This document shows, piece by piece, positions 17,059 to 23,899 of a stretch of 32,817 bases of DNA (position 1 is its first letter; every line of letters begins with the position of its first letter). The stretch is from Erysipelotrichaceae bacterium (GTDB lineage: Bacteria > Bacillota_I > Bacilli_A > Erysipelotrichales > Erysipelotrichaceae). The translations under genes and the position numbers were made by a program. The notes beneath the pieces were generated by a model, which was not told the origin of the DNA, did no database searches, and was given only the letters and a program-made list of their open reading frames with translations. The stretch is from NCBI GenBank assembly GCA_017512625.1, contig JAFWFB010000173.1:1-32817 (forward strand). The letters are read 5' to 3'.

Positions 17059-17087
17059 TTTACATTCTACCTCTTAGTGCTGATAAT
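17059..17087 (+). promoter_or_regulatory. Promoter of the short SSB-like gene
   Basis: TTTACA (17059-17064) and GATAAT (17082-17087) are 17 bases apart. They lie upstream of a GAAAGGA ribosome site and the ATG at 17114. The promoter is divergent from that of rpsF. Confidence 0.7.
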
Positions 17088-17113
17088 GGTAATGCACAAG
17101 TAAGAAAGGATTT

Positions 17114-17416
17114 ATGAATCAGATTATTTTAGTAGGAAAGATCAAGGATGAACCAAGATACGAGCAGACCTCTTCAGGCATCAACTATGCGACGATGTTA
17201 GTGGAAGTACCGCGCAATTTTGACGATGAGCAATCCGATGTCTTCCAGGTCACGCTTTGGAAACAGGTGGCTGATTATTTAAAGGAAAAAGGCAGAGTAA
17301 ACGATCTGGTAGGCATCAAGGGACGCCTAAAACCAAATAATTACCAGCGCAGTGAAGAAGAGACCATCTATCATTCAGATGTGATCTGTGAGCGGATCAC
17401 CTTCATCAATGAATAA
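17114..17416 (+). CDS. Short SSB-like OB-fold protein
   Basis: A 100-residue protein with an SSB-type OB fold: MNQIILVGKIKDEPRYEQT at the start, VFQVTLWKQVADYLKEKGRV in the middle, then LVGIKGRLKPNNY. It ends at ICERITFINE with no linker and no acidic DDLPF tip, unlike the replication SSB encoded 540 bases away. Bacillota often carry a second short SSB (SsbB/YwpH) used in natural transformation, and that is a possible role, but no competence genes are nearby. It is divergent from the rpsF-ssb-rpsR operon, has its own promoter, and is followed by a strong terminator. The family is clear; the role is not. Confidence 0.85.
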   Translation: MNQIILVGKIKDEPRYEQTSSGINYATMLVEVPRNFDDEQSDVFQVTLWKQVADYLKEKGRVNDLVGIKGRLKPNNYQRSEEETIYHSDVICERITFINE

Positions 17417-17418
17417 TA

Positions 17419-17440
17419 AAAACATCCTTGCGGATGTTTT
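17419..17440. terminator. Bidirectional rho-independent terminator
   Basis: A 9-bp perfect stem (AAAACATCC with GGATGTTTT) with a TTGC loop is followed by ATTTTTT. It lies directly after the SSB-like gene and also just downstream of the last tRNA (Phe) on the opposite strand. Confidence 0.88.
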
Positions 17441-17448
17441 ATTTTTTA

Positions 17449-17524
<76 letters not shown>

Positions 17525-17526
17525 AT

Positions 17527-17603
<77 letters not shown>

Positions 17604-17609
17604 ATGTAA

Positions 17610-17700
17610 TGGCGGAGAAAGTAGGATTCGAACCCACGCGCCGCTTTCACGACCTTTCGGTTTTCAAGACCGACCCCTTCAACCACTTGGGTATTTCTCC
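17610..17700 (-). tRNA. tRNA-Ser (TGA)
   Basis: A 91-base class II tRNA with a long variable arm. Acceptor GGAGAAA/TTTCTCC, discriminator G, anticodon loop CTTGAAA (anticodon TGA), CCA encoded. Confidence 0.95.
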
Positions 17701-17712
17701 TTCTTTTGACTA

Positions 17713-17789
17713 TGGTGGACCCTGTAGGACTCGAACCTACGACCAACCGGTTATGAGCCGGTAGCTCTAACCAACTGAGCTAAGGGTCC
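17713..17789 (-). tRNA. tRNA-Ile2 (CAT, lysidine-modified type)
   Basis: A 77-base cloverleaf with anticodon CAT in loop CTCATAA, acceptor GGACCCT/AGGGTCC and T stem GTAGG/CCTAC. The GGACC acceptor and GGCTCATAACC anticodon arm match Bacillus and Mycoplasma tRNA-Ile2, whose C34 is changed to lysidine by TilS to read AUA. It lacks the initiator C1-A72 mismatch and differs from the elongator Met next to it. An elongator Met role is the alternative. Confidence 0.85.
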
Positions 17790-17797
17790 AACAAGAA

Positions 17798-17874
17798 TGG
17801 TAGCGAGGGTGGGACTCGAACCCACGACCTTCCGGGTATGAACCGAGCGCTCTAGCCAACTAAGCTACCTCGCC
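17798..17874 (-). tRNA. tRNA-Met (CAT), elongator
   Basis: A 77-base cloverleaf with anticodon CAT in loop TTCATAC, as in Bacillus elongator Met. The acceptor is GGCGAGG/CCTCGCT with a terminal G-T pair, the T stem is GTGGG/CCCAC, and CCA is encoded. The outermost anticodon-stem pair is a C-A mismatch. Confidence 0.9.
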
Positions 17875-17879
17875 ATTAA

Positions 17880-17956
17880 TGGTCGGGATGGCAGGATTTG
17901 AACCTGTGACCCCTTGATCCCAAATCAAGTGCACTACCAAGCTGTGCTACATCCCG
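17880..17956 (-). tRNA. tRNA-Pro (TGG)
   Basis: A 77-base cloverleaf with acceptor CGGGATG/CATCCCG, anticodon loop TTTGGGA (anticodon TGG) on a CTTGA/TCAAG stem, discriminator A and encoded CCA. Confidence 0.96.
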
Positions 17957-17996
17957 TACATAAGTAAGACTTATCAGACCACTTGCTCAATAAAGG

Positions 17997-18082
17997 TGGT
18001 GGGGACAGAGGGACTTGAACCCTCACGGTATTGCTACCGCCGGATTTTAAGTCCGACGCGTCTACCATTCCGCCATGTCCCC
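17997..18082 (-). tRNA. tRNA-Leu (TAA)
   Basis: An 86-base class II tRNA with acceptor GGGGACA/TGTCCCC, anticodon loop CTTAAAA (anticodon TAA), a variable arm that can pair, discriminator A and encoded CCA. Confidence 0.95.
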
Positions 18083-18085
18083 ACG

Positions 18086-18159
18086 TGGAGGTTCCTGCCA
18101 GATTCGAACTGGCGATCACAGAGTTGCAGTCTATTGCCTTACCACTTGGCTAAGGAACC
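18086..18159 (-). tRNA. tRNA-Cys (GCA)
   Basis: A 74-base cloverleaf with acceptor GGTTCCT/AGGAACC, anticodon loop CTGCAAC (anticodon GCA), discriminator T as expected for Cys, and encoded CCA. It is the first tRNA after the promoter. Confidence 0.96.
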
Positions 18160-18184
18160 GACAAGTGTGATACTGTGCTAATTT

Positions 18185-18213
18185 ATTGTACTTGTTAAAG
18201 TTACAAAATGCAA
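18185..18213 (-). promoter_or_regulatory. Promoter of the tRNA array
   Basis: On the minus strand, TTGCAT (18213-18208) and TACAAT (18190-18185) are exactly 17 bases apart. Transcription would start near 18178, about 19 bases before tRNA-Cys. Confidence 0.82.
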
Positions 18214-18241
18214 CCTAAACCGTAATAAAATAAAGCACAGT

Positions 18242-18270
18242 CAAAAAAGGCTATGTTTCCATAGCCTTTC
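18242..18270 (-). terminator. Rho-independent terminator after the ChbG-family gene
   Basis: A 9-bp stem (AAAGGCTAT with ATAGCCTTT) and 6-base loop is followed on the minus strand by six T residues. It separates the ChbG-family gene from the tRNA promoter. Confidence 0.88.
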
Positions 18271-18273
18271 AGA

Positions 18274-19092
18274 TTAACGGTTTTTTAATTCTTCAACCAG
18301 ATCGTAGTAAGTGATCAGCTGAATGTCATTGTCCTTGACCCATTTGATGATCTCCGGATCCATGACCATTTCCAGATCTCTCATCCTTTCCAGGGAAAGG
18401 GAGGTCCAGCCTAGTAGTTCAGAATCGATATAGCCCATATGTCCACCCATCTGGACATATTCTTCACCCAGATAGTCATTCATGACAGCCTTGACACGTC
18501 CCTTGGTATCCTTGTAAAGCTGGTCTTCAATGACGAATTTCTTGGTCATCGATACGCCATCTCTTCTAAATTCCGGAAGATTCCTAAACGGAAATTTAGC
18601 TACGATATCAGCTGAATACATGACGCCTGAGTCCTCAGATACCTGATGAATGGCTTCATTATAGTGTTCATGATTCAGGGAATGTCCATGGAGATAGCCC
18701 GGCTTGCGTCCGGTAAGTTCGACAAAACGGTCGTACTGGGCTCTGATCTCGCGGTAGACTTCATCGTAAGGGAACATCTCCCGGCGTCCTTCTTCTGTCT
18801 TAAAACGCGGATCAGCCAGGCGGACATTGGAACGGATAAACAGACCGTTTTCATCGACCAGATGAGGAATGGTCTTTGGATCGCTGACGCTAGGTCCGGA
18901 TACGATGTTGAAATCGATTCCGAAGCAGGCTTTGTCCTCTCTGCCTTTCATCAGCTCAGTAGCAAGGACCGCTGATGGCATGTTGGAAAACAGTCCGGTG
19001 TTGCGGATGATACCGTAATCGATGCCATCGACGATACCGTAAGTTACGGCTCTGGTAAAACCGAAGTCGTCGGATCTGACTAATAATTTCAT
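18274..19092 (-). CDS. ChbG/YdjC family carbohydrate deacetylase-like protein
   Basis: The 272-residue protein fits the YdjC/ChbG/HpnK family (PF04794), which removes acetyl groups from N-acetylated sugars such as chito-oligosaccharides. The family start is present (LLVRSDDFGFTRAV, with the catalytic and metal Asp pair), as is a His-rich motif YLHGHSLNHEHYNEAI in the middle. At the position where family members usually have GxHxNL, with a metal-binding His, this protein reads GIDFNI, so that ligand seems to be Asp. No sugar transporter or glycosidase sits beside it, so the substrate is unknown. It is monocistronic, with an AGAGG ribosome site and a terminator. The family is fairly sure; activity is not. 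Confidence 0.82.
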   Translation of the reverse strand: MKLLVRSDDFGFTRAVTYGIVDGIDYGIIRNTGLFSNMPSAVLATELMKGREDKACFGIDFNIVSGPSVSDPKTIPHLVDENGLFIRSNVRLADPRFKTEEGRREMFPYDEVYREIRAQYDRFVELTGRKPGYLHGHSLNHEHYNEAIHQVSEDSGVMYSADIVAKFPFRNLPEFRRDGVSMTKKFVIEDQLYKDTKGRVKAVMNDYLGEEYVQMGGHMGYIDSELLGWTSLSLERMRDLEMVMDPEIIKWVKDNDIQLITYYDLVEELKNR

Positions 19093-19143
19093 ATTATGTT
19101 ACCTCTTTGCTTCTACCATTATTTTACCAATTAGGAGATTATT

Positions 19144-19149
19144 TATAAT
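19144..19149 (+). promoter_or_regulatory. -10 box of the TraB-family gene, very short leader
   Basis: A perfect TATAAT ends 11 bases before the ATG at 19161, so the transcript would start about 4-6 bases before the start codon. No ribosome site fits in that space. The -35 region is poor. Confidence 0.5.
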
Positions 19150-19160
19150 ACAATTATTTT

Positions 19161-20324
19161 ATGAATCCAAACTACGAACAGCTTTCCATCGGCAACAAGC
19201 AGATCTATCTCATCGGTACCGCCCACATCTCGGATGTCTCACGCAGACAGGTCAACGAGACCATCAACGAGATAAAGCCGGATTGCATCTGCATTGAGCT
19301 TGATGAAGAGCGTTATCAGAAAATGAATAATCCTGAAAGCTATGAGCAGCAGGATATCTATAAGATAATCAAGGACAAAAAGGTCAACTTCCTTCTGGTC
19401 AATATCATCCTGGCAGCCTTCCAGAAAAGGATGGCCAATCAGCTCGATACCGAATCAGGCAACGAGATGAGGGAAGCCATGACTCTGGCCAAGGAATTGA
19501 ATTGTCATTTGGAACTGATCGACCGCTCCATCTCTTTGACTTTCTCCAGGATCTGGGGGTCGCTGAGCCTTTTTGAAAAAGCCAAGCTACTTGCTACGAT
19601 CATCATGTCGATCTTTGACAATGACCAGATCAGCGAAGAGGAACTGGCTAACCTTAAGCAGGGAGAAGCTTTGGATGCGGCCCTTAGCGAAGTCAGTAAG
19701 GAATTCCCTAACGTCAAAAAGGTATTGGTCGATGAACGTGATCAGTTTCTGGCCTATAAGATCAAGCATGCTCCGGGTGAAAAGATCGTCGCCATCATCG
19801 GTGCTGCCCATATCCCGGGCATCAAGGCCAACATCGTAAAGAACTATTCCATCGACGAGATAAATAAAAAGATCGAAGTCAAGCCATCGTCCAGGATCCT
19901 TAAGTGGATCATTCCGATCGCCTTGCTTACGATGATCATCCTGATGTTTATCATCAACTTCGATAAGGGTGTTTCCCAGCTTAAAAACTGGATCATCATC
20001 AACGGTTCCTTCAGTGCCATCGGTACCCTTCTGGTAGGCGGTCATATCCTGAGCGCACTGGTTGCATTTGTTGCGGCACCATTTACTTCGATGAATCCTT
20101 TGCTTGCGGCCGGCTTCTTCGCAGGTTTCACCGAGGCCTGGATCAGGAAACCGAAGGCCAAGGATTTCGAAAGCATCTCTACCGATTCCCTTACCTTAAA
20201 AGGACTGTTTAGCAACCGCGTGATCAAGGTCCTGCTGGTGGTGCTATCCGCCAATATCTTCAGTTCGATAGCGACCTTCATCAGCGGTTTCGATATCGTC
20301 AAAAACTTCCTTAATCTATTATAA
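19161..20324 (+). CDS. TraB/PrgY family membrane protein
   Basis: The 387-residue protein matches the TraB/PrgY family (PF01963). The N-terminal domain (about 1-230) has GTAHIS near residue 19 and the family's second signature GAAHIPG near residue 214, both with a conserved His. Conserved IELDEERY lies between them. The C-terminal part has about four membrane helices (residues about 245-265, 275-310, 320-335 and 360-380). The PrgY protein of enterococcal plasmids reduces the secreted pheromone, and the soluble domain is related to the Tiki/EreA/GumN peptidase-like fold, so a metalloprotease-like activity is suspected. Chromosomal copies have no agreed role. It is a lone gene with no ribosome site and a nearly leaderless promoter. 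Confidence 0.87.
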   Translation: MNPNYEQLSIGNKQIYLIGTAHISDVSRRQVNETINEIKPDCICIELDEERYQKMNNPESYEQQDIYKIIKDKKVNFLLVNIILAAFQKRMANQLDTESGNEMREAMTLAKELNCHLELIDRSISLTFSRIWGSLSLFEKAKLLATIIMSIFDNDQISEEELANLKQGEALDAALSEVSKEFPNVKKVLVDERDQFLAYKIKHAPGEKIVAIIGAAHIPGIKANIVKNYSIDEINKKIEVKPSSRILKWIIPIALLTMIILMFIINFDKGVSQLKNWIIINGSFSAIGTLLVGGHILSALVAFVAAPFTSMNPLLAAGFFAGFTEAWIRKPKAKDFESISTDSLTLKGLFSNRVIKVLLVVLSANIFSSIATFISGFDIVKNFLNLL

Positions 20325-20350
20325 AAACCCCTAGAACCTAGGGGTTTTTT
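20323..20350. terminator. Bidirectional rho-independent terminator
   Basis: A 12-bp stem (AAAAACCCCTAG with CTAGGGGTTTTT) and AAC loop lies between the convergent TraB-family (+) and alr (-) genes. It overlaps the alr stop codon. Confidence 0.9.
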
Positions 20351-21419
20351 CTTCGATTATCTCGCCTTTATCATCGACATAGACCCTGGTGATCCGGTCA
20401 GAGATCAGACACAGCGTCTCATAGACGATCAGGTTGTTATAACGTGAGTAATCACGGATATTCTGGTGCTGGCCAAAGATCTCGACCGGCGTATTTACCG
20501 GGTAATACTTGTCAGTCCTGATCATCAGCTGGTCCATGCAGACATTGCCGACGATCTCACAAGCCTCGCCCTCTACCCAGACCTTGTTGCCTGTATTGGA
20601 TCTTAGGACTCCGTCAGCGTAACCGATCGGTACCGTAGCGATCCACTCCTTCTTTCCGGTGAAATACTTGCGGGAATAGCCGATGCTTTCTCCTGCACCG
20701 ACTTCCTTGATATTGATGATCGAGCTGTAAAGTTCAGCGGTCGGTTTAAGGCCCTCATCAAAACTCGCATAACCCAGGGCCGCAATGCCTACCCTGCAGG
20801 CATTGGTAAGATCTTCCCTGAAGTTAATGGTCGCATCGCTGTTGGAAGCGTGGACATATCTGAAATCATAATTTAAGAAGGATACGATCTGTTTAAAACG
20901 TTCAAACTGCTCTTTGGTAAAGCCTTCTTCCATCTCATCGCTTTGCGCATAATGGGTAAAGATACCTTCGACCGATGCTCCCTTTTCAAGCAGATGCTCT
21001 AAAACTTCTTTAGCCTCTTCCTTGCTTTTGATACCGATCCTGTTCATTCCGGTATCGATCTTAAGATGGACCCTTAGACCTTTAAGGTCATCCATCTCTT
21101 CGATGTAATCCTTGGATACAGTCGGAATGATCAGATCATTTTCCTTTACTACTGAGAGAAATTTCTTATCGACATAGCCTAGGATCAGGATATCCATATC
21201 CTTGATGGTCTCTCTGATATGAAGTGCTTCTGGAAGTGATGATACAGCTACCATCCTGATACCGACATTTTTGGCGGCCTTTGCTAAAGTGATATCGCCA
21301 AGGCCGTAGCCGTTGGCCTTTATTACCGCAATGATTTCCTTGTTGCTTATCTTTTGTAAATATCGAAGGTTATCCTGATAGTTGCTCAGGTTGACTTTCA
21401 GGTAGGTATTACGATACAT
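20331..21419 (-). CDS. alr: Alanine racemase
   Basis: It makes D-alanine for peptidoglycan using pyridoxal phosphate. The 362-residue fold-type III enzyme has the PLP Lys in AVIKANGYGLG (about residue 34), LKIDTGMNRIG, and FTHYAQSD. HASNSDA and the catalytic Tyr in SIGYSRKY (about residue 244) follow, with VGNVCMDQLMI in the C-terminal beta domain. All catalytic residues are present. Its start overlaps the end of folC by 11 bases, so the two are cotranscribed and probably translationally coupled. Confidence 0.96.
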   Translation of the reverse strand: MYRNTYLKVNLSNYQDNLRYLQKISNKEIIAVIKANGYGLGDITLAKAAKNVGIRMVAVSSLPEALHIRETIKDMDILILGYVDKKFLSVVKENDLIIPTVSKDYIEEMDDLKGLRVHLKIDTGMNRIGIKSKEEAKEVLEHLLEKGASVEGIFTHYAQSDEMEEGFTKEQFERFKQIVSFLNYDFRYVHASNSDATINFREDLTNACRVGIAALGYASFDEGLKPTAELYSSIINIKEVGAGESIGYSRKYFTGKKEWIATVPIGYADGVLRSNTGNKVWVEGEACEIVGNVCMDQLMIRTDKYYPVNTPVEIFGQHQNIRDYSRYNNLIVYETLCLISDRITRVYVDDKGEIIEEKTPRF

Positions 21420-22656
21420 GGAGCAGTCCTTTCAGCTTTGCAGCGTAAACTTCGCTGATGAAATACAGCGATCCGCAGATGATGACCGTCTTTTTGGTAT
21501 CGATCGCATCATTGATGGCTTTGAGATAGTCATCTTCGACTTTGATCATTTTATCTTCCGGAATGCTGTGAACATCATAGATCCTATAATTCTCAAAGGT
21601 GGTGATGGTTATCTCCTCCACCTCGTTTTTAAGCATCTCAAGCATCTTAAGATATTCCTTGTCCTTTAGGGCACTGAAGACACAGACGATCGGTTTAGGC
21701 AACTGCCTCAAAGAGTCTACGAGTGCCCTCATGCCATGAGCATTGTGAGCACCATCGATGATGACCAGCGGATCTTCATTGATGACTTCAAAGCGTCCCA
21801 GCCACATGCTTGAGGCGATCCCCTGCTTAAGCTTTTCAAAGTCGATCTCAAATCCTTCCAGGCTTGCTAAAGTATAGATCGCTTCAATGGCTAAGGAAGC
21901 ATTTTCCATCTGGTACAGCGCAAAGGAACTGATGTGGTATTCCTGATCCCGGTAGCGGAAATGGCGCTTGGCGATGTATTCGTAGTCTTTGACCTGATAC
22001 AGGGTATTATTCAGTGATTTGCAGGTATCTCTTACGATATCTACCAGATTAGGTGCCAGCTTGCCGATCAGGGTATGAGAATCCTGCTTGATGATGCCAC
22101 ACTTTTCTCTGACGATCTCTTCCAGGGTGTTGCCCAGACGGTCCATGTGGTCATAACCGATGGTGGTTATGATGCTTAAAAGGGTGTTGTTGATGACATT
22201 GGTACTGTCCAGTCTGCCACCAAGACCGACCTCGATGACCGCATAATCCACATTATTGTCCAGGAAATAATCGGTCATGATGAAATAGTCGATATCAAAC
22301 ATGCTGAAGCGATGTTCGATGAAGTAGTCATAATTCTCATTGACCTTATCCAGGAAATACTTCTCGTCGATATACTGATCGTTGATCCTGATCCTGTCTA
22401 AGTGCGTCAAAAGATGAGGAGATTGCAGGGTACCGACCTTATAGCCTAAGGCCATCAAGGCATCCATGATGAAATGGACCGTACTGCCCTTGCCGTCCGT
22501 TCCCGCAACATGAATGACCTTCAGCCTGTCCTGCTTGTTGCCAAGCTCTGCCATGCATTTCCTGAAGTTAAAGATATCTCCCTTATAACTTTTCTGTGAC
22601 ATGACCCAGTTCAGGCAATCGTCGATATTGTCAAATCTTCTATCCTTGGTTTCCAT
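21409..22656 (-). CDS. folC: Folylpolyglutamate synthase/dihydrofolate synthase
   Basis: A Mur-ligase-fold enzyme that adds glutamate to folates. The ATP loop is VAGTDGKGSTVHFI (about 50-63, Asp where many have Asn). GLGGRLDSTN and the TTIGYDHMDRLG block follow, and IIDGAHNAHGM begins the C-terminal domain. The 415-residue length is normal for FolC. There is no convincing ribosome site before the ATG; a perfect -10 box lies 18 bases upstream, so the leader is very short. It precedes alr with an 11-base overlap. Confidence 0.93.
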   Translation of the reverse strand: METKDRRFDNIDDCLNWVMSQKSYKGDIFNFRKCMAELGNKQDRLKVIHVAGTDGKGSTVHFIMDALMALGYKVGTLQSPHLLTHLDRIRINDQYIDEKYFLDKVNENYDYFIEHRFSMFDIDYFIMTDYFLDNNVDYAVIEVGLGGRLDSTNVINNTLLSIITTIGYDHMDRLGNTLEEIVREKCGIIKQDSHTLIGKLAPNLVDIVRDTCKSLNNTLYQVKDYEYIAKRHFRYRDQEYHISSFALYQMENASLAIEAIYTLASLEGFEIDFEKLKQGIASSMWLGRFEVINEDPLVIIDGAHNAHGMRALVDSLRQLPKPIVCVFSALKDKEYLKMLEMLKNEVEEITITTFENYRIYDVHSIPEDKMIKVEDDYLKAINDAIDTKKTVIICGSLYFISEVYAAKLKGLLHVS

Positions 22657-22674
22657 AATTCTGAATCATTTATA

Positions 22675-22680
22675 ATTATA
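22675..22680 (-). promoter_or_regulatory. -10 box of folC-alr
   Basis: A perfect TATAAT on the minus strand ends 18 bases before the folC ATG, giving a leader of about 11 bases. It is back-to-back with the -10 of the 22705 gene, inside a 48-base intergenic space. Confidence 0.5.
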
Positions 22681-22692
22681 AACCCTTTAGGT

Positions 22693-22698
22693 TATAAT
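22693..22698 (+). promoter_or_regulatory. -10 box placing the transcript start at the ATG of the 22705 gene
   Basis: A perfect TATAAT ends 6 bases before the ATG at 22705, so transcription from it would begin at or within a base or two of the start codon. No clear -35 is seen. Confidence 0.5.
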
Positions 22699-22704
22699 TA
22701 AGTC

Positions 22705-23139
22705 ATGTTAAACGGAAAGATGAATCTTGAAACCATGCTCAGTATTCAGGCTGATGAGGAGACCATGCTCTTGCTTCCTTTGGAAGCGGTAGTACTGATC
22801 AAAGGGGTGATCGTATCCTCTTCCAAGGCTGAGAATTACCACTTCATCCGTGAATTCTTTGCCCCGGAAAACTACAGTCAGCTTGATCCCTGCATCATGA
22901 ATCTGAATAAGACTGTCGTCTATGACTTTGAATCGACCATCATCGGAAACGAGAAATTCATCTCCATCTTCGAGTGGAATGCGACTGTTACCTATCAGGA
23001 TATCCATGATCTGCTTGAGGAACTGGTCCATAAATACAAGGATCTGGTCGATGTAGTCTTCGAGTTCTATACCCATGACCTGCACGTCTACCGGATGACC
23101 GATTATGATGGTATCATCAATACCGTAACCCTAAAGTAA
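22705..23139 (+). CDS. Hypothetical protein, 144 residues
   Basis: I do not recognise a family. It is a small soluble protein with mixed strands and helices. Visible segments are a strand-rich LPLEAVVLIKGVIVSS near residue 25, a central FESTIIGNEKFISIFEWNA, and an acidic helix DIHDLLEELVHKYKD, then VVFEFYTHDLHVYRM. There are no membrane segments, no signal peptide and only one Cys. The layout of strands around one long amphipathic helix suggests a small alpha/beta fold. ATG 22705 is the first start but lacks a ribosome site; ATG 22720 is the alternative and has only GGAAAG very close to it. It has its own -10 box, divergent from folC, and a strong terminator, which supports a real monocistronic gene. 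Confidence 0.7.
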   Translation: MLNGKMNLETMLSIQADEETMLLLPLEAVVLIKGVIVSSSKAENYHFIREFFAPENYSQLDPCIMNLNKTVVYDFESTIIGNEKFISIFEWNATVTYQDIHDLLEELVHKYKDLVDVVFEFYTHDLHVYRMTDYDGIINTVTLK

Positions 23140-23162
23140 AGCTCCTTTGAAAGGAGCTTTTT
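23138..23162 (+). terminator. Rho-independent terminator after the 22705 gene
   Basis: A 10-bp stem (AAAGCTCCTT with AAGGAGCTTT) and TGA loop overlaps the stop codon and runs into TT. Confidence 0.85.
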
Positions 23163-23167
23163 AATAT

Positions 23168-23200
23168 AGAAAAACCGGTACATTATATACCGGTTTTTCT
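23168..23200. terminator. Long-stem terminator, mainly for gmhA-like gene
   Basis: A perfect 13-bp stem (AGAAAAACCGGTA with TACCGGTTTTTCT) encloses a 7-base loop. It can act on both strands but lies just after the minus-strand isomerase gene and 8 bases from the plus-strand hairpin. Confidence 0.85.
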
Positions 23201-23223
23201 TATTCATTATTTAATATGTGGAT

Positions 23224-23886
23224 TTATTCACCGAAGAAGTATTCTTCCAGCATTACACAGATCGTATTGTAGACCGGTAAATGGAGTTCCTGGATCTTGA
23301 ATCCGTCATCTTCCGGAACCTTGATGCATACATCGGCTACTTCTGCGAGCTTGCCACCCTTGGAACCGGTAAGACCGATCGTTTTGATGCCTTTGGCTCT
23401 GGCTACAACGCTGGCATACATGACATTGCGGCTGTTTCCGGAAGTGGAGATACCGACAAAGATATCACCAGGGCAACCGAAACCAAACAGCTGCTGAGCA
23501 AACAAAGTATCGTAAGCTACGTCATTGTTATAAGCGGTATTCAAAGCTTCATGGGTAGTGAGGTTGATGGCGGCCAAAGGAGTCTCCAGACTCTTAGCCA
23601 GTACTTCGCCTCTTTCCGGATCGGTGCTGACAAGACGGTTAATGAATTCTTCCTTCAGCGGTCTTTTGACGCGATATTTCTTCATCAGCTGGCTTTGGAA
23701 GTGATCAGCATCAGCAGCTGATCCGCCATTGCCGGCGATCATGATCTTACCATCACACATATAGCAGCCGACCATCAGCTTTACGGCTTCCAGAATGCTT
23801 TCCCTGCATACGCTTAAGGACGGGTAGCGTTCGATCAAAGTATCAAGATGGCCTAAGACCTTCTCGCTAAAAGTAATCTCTTTCAT
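23224..23886 (-). CDS. SIS-domain phosphosugar isomerase, GmhA-like
   Basis: The 220-residue protein is a single SIS domain of the phosphoheptose isomerase (GmhA) type. It has AGNGGSAADADHF (about 52-64), GISTSGNSRNV (about 147-157), and IGLTGSKGGKLAEVADV. A C-terminal IQELHLPVYNTIC block follows, where GmhA usually has IQExHL. GmhA turns sedoheptulose 7-phosphate into mannoheptose 7-phosphate. No other heptose genes (gmhB, hldE, gmhD) are nearby, so the substrate may differ; DiaA-like and other SIS roles are possible. The frame is open to 23913, but ATG 23886 has an AAAGGGG site and gives the family N-terminus. It follows the esterase by 13 bases and is likely cotranscribed. Confidence 0.82.
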   Translation of the reverse strand: MKEITFSEKVLGHLDTLIERYPSLSVCRESILEAVKLMVGCYMCDGKIMIAGNGGSAADADHFQSQLMKKYRVKRPLKEEFINRLVSTDPERGEVLAKSLETPLAAINLTTHEALNTAYNNDVAYDTLFAQQLFGFGCPGDIFVGISTSGNSRNVMYASVVARAKGIKTIGLTGSKGGKLAEVADVCIKVPEDDGFKIQELHLPVYNTICVMLEEYFFGE

Positions 23887-23899
23887 GTATTCCCCTTTA

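Noticed and set aside
22708..23085. Minus-strand frame opposite the 22705 gene
   Set aside because: The plus-strand gene has a -10 box and a terminator in the right places; the minus frame has neither and would run into the plus-strand promoter.
23138..23200. Two adjacent hairpins as a possible small RNA or mobile-element end
   Set aside because: Each fits as a terminator for one of the two converging genes; there are no flanking direct repeats or extra conserved sequence.
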